A stretch of 10,411 nt of DNA from contig JAILPU010000044.1 in NCBI GenBank assembly GCA_024699395.1, positions 1 to 10,411 on the forward strand. The letters are read 5' to 3'. The DNA is from Lachnospiraceae bacterium (GTDB taxonomy: Bacteria > Bacillota > Clostridia > Lachnospirales > Lachnospiraceae). The position numbers and the translations under genes are program-made. Below the pieces are notes generated by a model that was given only the letters and a program-made list of their open reading frames with translations, searched no databases and was not told where the DNA came from. Shown piece after piece: positions 6,218 through 10,411 of this stretch (within the stretch, counting starts at the first letter, position 1; each line of letters opens with the position of its first letter).

Positions 6218-8077
6218 ATGTTGAGATGCCAAGAGCTCATTGAATTATGCCGAGACCGAAAGGTCTATATACAAACACACAATTTTCCGGATCCCGATGC
6301 GATTGCGTCGGCTTTTGGTCTGTCATGCCTTTTGAGGGATTTTGAGATTGAATCCGTTATATGCTTTGATAAGACACTGGAACTTCTCAATGTGAGAAGG
6401 ATGCTTGATATTTTTAAGATAGAGGCAGTTCCTTTAAAGGATGTGGCCGAGGAGATTACTGCTGAGGATATTGTTATTCTGGTGGATTCACAGCATCACG
6501 GAGGCAATGTGACGGATTTGGGAGTAGGGAAGGTTGCCTGCATAGACCATCATCCCGTTACCGGTGTGTATCCTTATTGTTACAGTGACATAAGAGGAGT
6601 GGGGAGCTGCGCTACCATTATTGCGGAGTATTTTAAAGAGTTAAAGATAACCCCCCACAAGGATTGCGCCACTGCGCTTTTGTACGGCCTTAAAATGGAT
6701 ACCAGGCAGTTCCAGAGAGGTGTTACCCCTCTTGATATTAAGATGTATGAATATCTTTTTGACAAAGTTAACAGCGACGAGATGACAAAGCTGTTAAAAA
6801 ATCCCATAACGGGAGAGCAGCTGGGGTATTACGGAACCGCCATTGAAAATATAGTTTTTAAAGAAAAAGTGGGATTCGCGGGAATCCCCGTTGAGTGTCC
6901 CGCCACCCTTGTTGCCATCATTTCCGATTTCATCCTGGAACTGGAGGGAGTGGAGGTATCGGTGGTATACGCGGTGAGAGACGGACACATTAAATTCTCC
7001 ATACGAAGTGAGAATCCCCTGATAAATGCGGGAGAGGTTGTGAGCGACGCCCTTTCGGGAATAGGAACGGGAGGAGGCCACGCCACCATGGCGGGAGGTC
7101 TTTTATCTCCGGACAGTATGCCGGCTTCGTCAAAGGAGTTAAACAGAATGATTCAGGAGAGATTCCTGATGGCTATAGATAAATGTAAGGAAAAAGAAAG
7201 GAAAGTGAACCATAAAATGAAACCCATCAAGGAAGGAAAAGTAAGAGAAATCTATGATAACAATGACAGCCTTATTATGGTTGCCACAGACAGGATAAGC
7301 TGTTTTGACGTTATTCTTCATAACATTGTTACCAAGAAAGGAACTGTACTGACACAGATGTCACGTTTTTGGTTCGATATGACCAAGGACATTGTTCCCA
7401 ATCATATGATATCCACCGATGTAAAGGATATGCCCGAGTTTTTCAGAACTCCCGAATTTGAGGGCAAGAGCATGATGTGCAGAAAGCTTGAGATGCTTCC
7501 CGTGGAGTGCATTGTCCGCGGATATATAACAGGAAGCGGCTGGGCAAGTTATGTTAAGGACGGCACCGTGTGCGGTATCAAACTTCCCGAGGGATTAAAG
7601 GAATCGGATAAATTACCTGAGCCCATCTACACACCTTCCACCAAGGCTGAGATCGGAGATCATGACGAGAATATCTCTTTTGAGGAGAGCGTGGATTACC
7701 TTGAGAAAAGATTCCCCGGCAAGGGTCGTGAGTATGCTGAAAAATTAAGGGATCTTACAATAAGTCTATATAAAAAGTGCGCGGATTATGCTCTTACAAA
7801 GGGAATAATCATTGCGGATACCAAATTCGAGTTCGGTCTTGATGAGGACGGCAATATTGTTTTGGGTGATGAGATGCTTACTCCCGACAGTTCACGTTTC
7901 TGGCCTGCAGAGGGGTATGAGCCCGGTCACTCACAGCCTTCATTTGACAAGCAGTTTGCAAGAGACTGGCTTAAGGCCAATCCCGGAAACGACTGGACAC
8001 TTCCTGAGGACATTGTTAAAAAGACCATCGATAAGTACCTTCAGGCGTACGAGTTACTTACAGGAAAGAAATTATAA
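6218..8077 (+). CDS. purC: Fused DHH/DHHA1 phosphoesterase - SAICAR synthetase (PurC)
   Basis: From ATG 6218 the frame encodes 619 residues in two complete enzymes. Residues 1 to about 325 are a DHH/DHHA1 phosphoesterase of the NrnA/oligoribonuclease type: H21-x3-D25-x-D27 (motif I), D90 in I-L-V-D-S-Q (motif II), D110-H111-H112 (motif III), D161 in K-M-D-T-R (motif IV) and the substrate-binding [10 protein letters not shown] at 285-294. Relatives degrade nano-RNA, pAp or cyclic-dinucleotide products using Mn2+. Residues 334-619 are phosphoribosylaminoimidazole-succinocarboxamide synthase, which joins aspartate to CAIR with ATP in purine synthesis. Both SAICAR signatures are present ([14 protein letters not shown] near 427-440 and I-A-D-T-K-F-E-F-G near 532-540). 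The linker is only about ten charged residues. I do not recall this pair as a common fusion. The joint lies in an A-rich run where a one-base error would separate the genes. An upstream GTG (6194) would add eight residues. Confidence 0.85.
   Translation: MLRCQELIELCRDRKVYIQTHNFPDPDAIASAFGLSCLLRDFEIESVICFDKTLELLNVRRMLDIFKIEAVPLKDVAEEITAEDIVILVDSQHHGGNVTDLGVGKVACIDHHPVTGVYPYCYSDIRGVGSCATIIAEYFKELKITPHKDCATALLYGLKMDTRQFQRGVTPLDIKMYEYLFDKVNSDEMTKLLKNPITGEQLGYYGTAIENIVFKEKVGFAGIPVECPATLVAIISDFILELEGVEVSVVYAVRDGHIKFSIRSENPLINAGEVVSDALSGIGTGGGHATMAGGLLSPDSMPASSKELNRMIQERFLMAIDKCKEKERKVNHKMKPIKEGKVREIYDNNDSLIMVATDRISCFDVILHNIVTKKGTVLTQMSRFWFDMTKDIVPNHMISTDVKDMPEFFRTPEFEGKSMMCRKLEMLPVECIVRGYITGSGWASYVKDGTVCGIKLPEGLKESDKLPEPIYTPSTKAEIGDHDENISFEESVDYLEKRFPGKGREYAEKLRDLTISLYKKCADYALTKGIIIADTKFEFGLDEDGNIVLGDEMLTPDSSRFWPAEGYEPGHSQPSFDKQFARDWLKANPGNDWTLPEDIVKKTIDKYLQAYELLTGKKL
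7198..7219 (+). promoter_or_regulatory. Possible internal ribosome site and start codon of the PurC part
   Basis: AAGGAAAG at 7198-7205 lies about eleven bases before an in-frame ATG at 7217, which opens the PurC motif [10 protein letters not shown] exactly where stand-alone PurC proteins begin. This may be a working internal start giving free PurC, or a relic of a formerly separate gene. The site is purine-rich by composition, so chance is possible. Confidence 0.4.
7217..8077 (+). other. purC: PurC (SAICAR synthetase) domain within the fusion
   Basis: This marks the 286-residue PurC segment of the fused protein. Its length equals that of the longer stand-alone bacterial and yeast-like SAICAR synthetases, so nothing appears lost. 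It opens with the ATP-binding G-K-V-R-E-I-Y-D strand, continues with [10 protein letters not shown], and ends with [14 protein letters not shown] and a C-terminal helix. If the internal ATG at 7217 is used, this is also the product made on its own. Confidence 0.85.
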
Positions 8078-8081
8078 GAAC

Positions 8082-8085
8082 GGAG
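8082..8085 (+). promoter_or_regulatory. Ribosome binding site of leuS
   Basis: GGAG at 8082-8085 is about twelve bases before ATG 8098, slightly farther than ideal. It lies within the 20-base gap after the purC stop, and no other start codon with a better site is nearby. Confidence 0.5.
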
Positions 8086-8097
8086 ATTTTTGAAACA

Positions 8098-10411
8098 ATG
8101 GAGAACGTATACAATCCCAGAGAGATTGAGAAAAAATGGCAGACCTACTGGTCGGAACATGAAACCTTTAAGACGGATGTGTGGGATTTTTCAAAGCCCA
8201 AATTCTATGCCCTTGACATGTTCCCTTATCCTTCGGGAGTGGGACTTCATGCGGGTCATCCCGAGGGTTACACCGCAACGGATATAATTTCAAGAATGAA
8301 GAGGATGAAGGGATATAACGTGCTTCATCCCATGGGATACGATTCCTTCGGCCTTCCCGCCGAGCAGTATGCTGTGACCACCGGTCATCATCCCGCAGGC
8401 TTTACCGAAAAGAACATCCTGACCTTCTCGGCACAGCTTAAGGAACTGGGTTTTGATTACGACTGGTCCAAGATGATTGCCACCAGCGATCCCAAGTTCT
8501 ATAAATGGACACAGTGGATATTTAAACAGCTTTACCTTGCAGGCTATGCAAAATATATCGATATGCCTGTTAACTGGTGCGAAGAGCTGGGTACCGTACT
8601 TTCCAACGACGAGGTTATCGACGGAAAGAGTGAGAGAGGCGGTTTCCCCGTTGTTAGAAAGAATATGAAGCAGTGGGTTATCGACCAGCCTGCTTTTGCG
8701 GAGAAGCTTCTTGAGGGTCTTGAGGAGATTGACTGGCCTGAATCCACCAAGGATATGCAGAGACACTGGATCGGAAAATCCACGGGTGTGGAAGTTGATT
8801 TTGAAATTGTGGGGGGAGGCAAGTTCTCCATTTTTACCACCTGTATAGAGACCATCTACGGAATAACCTTTATGGTACTTGCTCCTGACGGAGAGGTAAC
8901 AAAGAGCCTTCTTGACAGAGTGGAAAACAGAGAAGAGGTTGAAGCCTATATCAGTGAGACCTTAAAGAAAAATGATATGGACAGAACCGAGCTCAACAAG
9001 ACAAAGACAGGATGCGAGCTTAAGGGTGTTACCTGTATCAATCCCGTAAACGGCAGGGAAGTAAGGATATTTATCGGTGACTTTGTCCTTGCAAGTTACG
9101 GAACCGGTGCGGTAATGGCTGTGCCTTCTCACGACCAGAGAGATTTTGAATATGCAGTTGCTCATAATATAGATATGATCCAGGTAATCGACGGAAGAGA
9201 TGTTTCCCAGTGCGCTTTTGAGAAGCAGGATTACCTTGGAAAAGGATGCAAACTCATTAATTCCGAGGAGTTTACCGGTCTTACGGTTGAGGAAGCCAAG
9301 AAGGCAATCACGGAAAAACTTGTGAAGAAGGGGGTTGCCAGAGAGACAGTCAACTACCACTTCAGAGAGTGGATATTCGCTCGTCAGCGTTACTGGGGTG
9401 AGCCTGTACCCGTTGTTCACACCGAGGACGGTAAGATTCATGTACTTGATGATGAGGAGCTTCCTCTTATCCTTCCCGAGCTTGAGGATTACAAGGGTAA
9501 GAACGGTCAGGCACCTTTGGAGAATGCCACAGAGTGGAAGCAATACGATCATAACGGTATAAAAGGTAAGAGGGAAACCTCCACAATGCCGGGTTCAGCG
9601 GGATCGAGCTGGTATTTCATGCGCTATATCGACCCCGATAACGATAAAGAACTTGCAGATCCCAAGCTGCTTAAGCACTGGCTGCCCGTTGACCTTTACA
9701 TCGGAGGTCCGGAGCATGCGGTGGGTCATCTGATGTATTCCAGAATCTGGAACAGATTTTTGTATGATAAGGGAATATCTCCCGTTAAGGAGCCCTTTAA
9801 AAAGCTGGTCCATCAGGGAATGATATTGGGTGAAAACGGCATCAAGATGGGAAAAAGGTTCCCGGAATTCGTTGTCAACCCCAGCGACATCGTAAGGGAT
9901 TACGGCGCCGATACACTGAGACTCTATGAGATGTTCATGGGACCTCTTGAGGTGTCAAAACCCTGGAGCAAGCAGGGCGTTGAAGGAGCCAGAAGATTTA
10001 TTAACCGTGTTTGGGCGTTCTTTACGGTACCCGCAAACATAACCGACGAAAATGACAAATCCCTTGAGAAGATTTATCATCAGACGGTTAAAAAGGTTTC
10101 CGGAGACTTTGAGAATTTAGCCTTTAACACAGCCATCAGCCAGATGATGATCTTTGTGAATGCTCTCTATAAGGCAGGAACCTGCCCCGTAGAATACGCA
10201 GAGGGATTTATCAAAATGTTCTCATGTATTTGCCCTCATGTGGGTGAAGAAATCTGGAGCATTTTGGGACACGATGAGACCATAGCCTACGAGTCATGGC
10301 CCGAGTTTGACGAGAGCCTTATGGCGGAGGATTCGGTTGAAATAGGTGTTCAGGTTAACGGCAAGGTGAGGGGAACCGTATTGCTTGCCCTTGATGAGGT
10401 GAGTGAAGAGG
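8098..10411 (+). CDS. leuS: Leucyl-tRNA synthetase, 3' end outside the window
   Basis: The frame is open from ATG 8098 to the last base, giving 771 residues; comparison with the family suggests about 40-50 C-terminal residues are missing. This class Ia synthetase charges tRNA-Leu with leucine in the cytoplasm. The HIGH-type motif is H51-A-G-H54 after F-P-Y-P-S-G. The CP1 editing domain spans roughly 220-420, with T-T-C-I-E-T at 247-252 and the conserved G-T-G-A-V-M-A-V-P-S-H-D-Q-R-D at 335-349, whose D346 and D349 belong to the proofreading pocket. The W-Y-F-M-R-Y-I-D-P segment is at 505-513. The KMSKS loop is K583-M-G-K-R587, a variant I recall from other clostridial enzymes. The anticodon-binding domain follows from about 650, and the C-terminal V-Q-V-N-G-K-V-R-G near 751-759 is typical of LeuRS. 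The first zinc-ribbon site has only C161, so that metal site is absent. It follows the purC stop by 20 bases and is probably co-transcribed with it. Confidence 0.97.
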   Translation, partial: MENVYNPREIEKKWQTYWSEHETFKTDVWDFSKPKFYALDMFPYPSGVGLHAGHPEGYTATDIISRMKRMKGYNVLHPMGYDSFGLPAEQYAVTTGHHPAGFTEKNILTFSAQLKELGFDYDWSKMIATSDPKFYKWTQWIFKQLYLAGYAKYIDMPVNWCEELGTVLSNDEVIDGKSERGGFPVVRKNMKQWVIDQPAFAEKLLEGLEEIDWPESTKDMQRHWIGKSTGVEVDFEIVGGGKFSIFTTCIETIYGITFMVLAPDGEVTKSLLDRVENREEVEAYISETLKKNDMDRTELNKTKTGCELKGVTCINPVNGREVRIFIGDFVLASYGTGAVMAVPSHDQRDFEYAVAHNIDMIQVIDGRDVSQCAFEKQDYLGKGCKLINSEEFTGLTVEEAKKAITEKLVKKGVARETVNYHFREWIFARQRYWGEPVPVVHTEDGKIHVLDDEELPLILPELEDYKGKNGQAPLENATEWKQYDHNGIKGKRETSTMPGSAGSSWYFMRYIDPDNDKELADPKLLKHWLPVDLYIGGPEHAVGHLMYSRIWNRFLYDKGISPVKEPFKKLVHQGMILGENGIKMGKRFPEFVVNPSDIVRDYGADTLRLYEMFMGPLEVSKPWSKQGVEGARRFINRVWAFFTVPANITDENDKSLEKIYHQTVKKVSGDFENLAFNTAISQMMIFVNALYKAGTCPVEYAEGFIKMFSCICPHVGEEIWSILGHDETIAYESWPEFDESLMAEDSVEIGVQVNGKVRGTVLLALDEVSEE

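Noticed and set aside
7190..7201. Programmed frameshift site at the DHH/PurC joint
   Set aside because: The bases do not form a standard X-XXY-YYZ slippery heptamer in the reading frame, and no stimulating hairpin or upstream Shine-Dalgarno spacing is evident. The zero frame is already open, so frameshifting is not needed to explain it.
8962..9552. Antisense open frame (196 codons) inside leuS
   Set aside because: It is opposite the conserved CP1/catalytic region of leuS and shows no motif; it is a shadow of strong codon bias. The other antisense frames within leuS (8290-8855, 9595-9813) are rejected for the same reason.

Overview
The window reads as a chromosomal segment of a low-to-moderate G+C Gram-positive bacterium, most likely in the Lachnospiraceae (Clostridia, Butyrivibrio/Roseburia-like). 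This rests on the style of the leucyl-tRNA synthetase, the pairing of a condensation-fold acyltransferase with a DUF6320-type zinc-ribbon membrane protein, heavy use of AGA/AGG, ATA and CTT codons, and GGAG-type ribosome binding sites. The placement comes from recognising protein families, not from a database search. All seven genes lie on the + strand and almost every base is coding. I see no tRNA, rRNA, CRISPR array, insertion sequence, attachment site or clear terminator.

Left block (5-6159) holds five genes separated by only 3-8 bases, so they are probably one transcript that begins before the window. In order they are: a condensation-domain/alcohol-acetyltransferase-like acyltransferase; a six-helix membrane protein with an N-terminal four-cysteine zinc ribbon (DUF6320-like); a MATE-family exporter; an OLD-type AAA ATPase with a C-terminal TOPRIM nuclease domain and an unusual cysteine cluster inside the ATPase part; and a six-helix voltage-gated K+ channel with a cytoplasmic TrkA-C domain. 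The first three could act together in making or modifying and then exporting an acylated small molecule or lipid. The ATPase-nuclease and channel could be a nuclease plus membrane-effector pair. Both ideas are inference from gene order.

Right block (6160-10411) starts at a near-consensus sigma-A promoter (TTGAAA, 17 bases, TATAAT at 6160-6188) in the only real intergenic gap. It carries a single reading frame that joins a DHH/DHHA1 phosphoesterase (NrnA-like) to a complete SAICAR synthetase (PurC), then leuS, which runs off the right edge. The promoter's expected start point and a GGAGGG ribosome site place translation at ATG 6218, not at the upstream GTG 6194. There is no room for a purine riboswitch before the fused gene or for a T-box before leuS.

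The most notable item is the DHH-PurC fusion. It is in frame, both halves keep their catalytic motifs, and the purC half retains its own ATG and a possible ribosome site. The joint lies in an A-rich run where a one-base change in either direction would end the DHH gene just before the purC ATG, so the fusion needs checking against reads and relatives.
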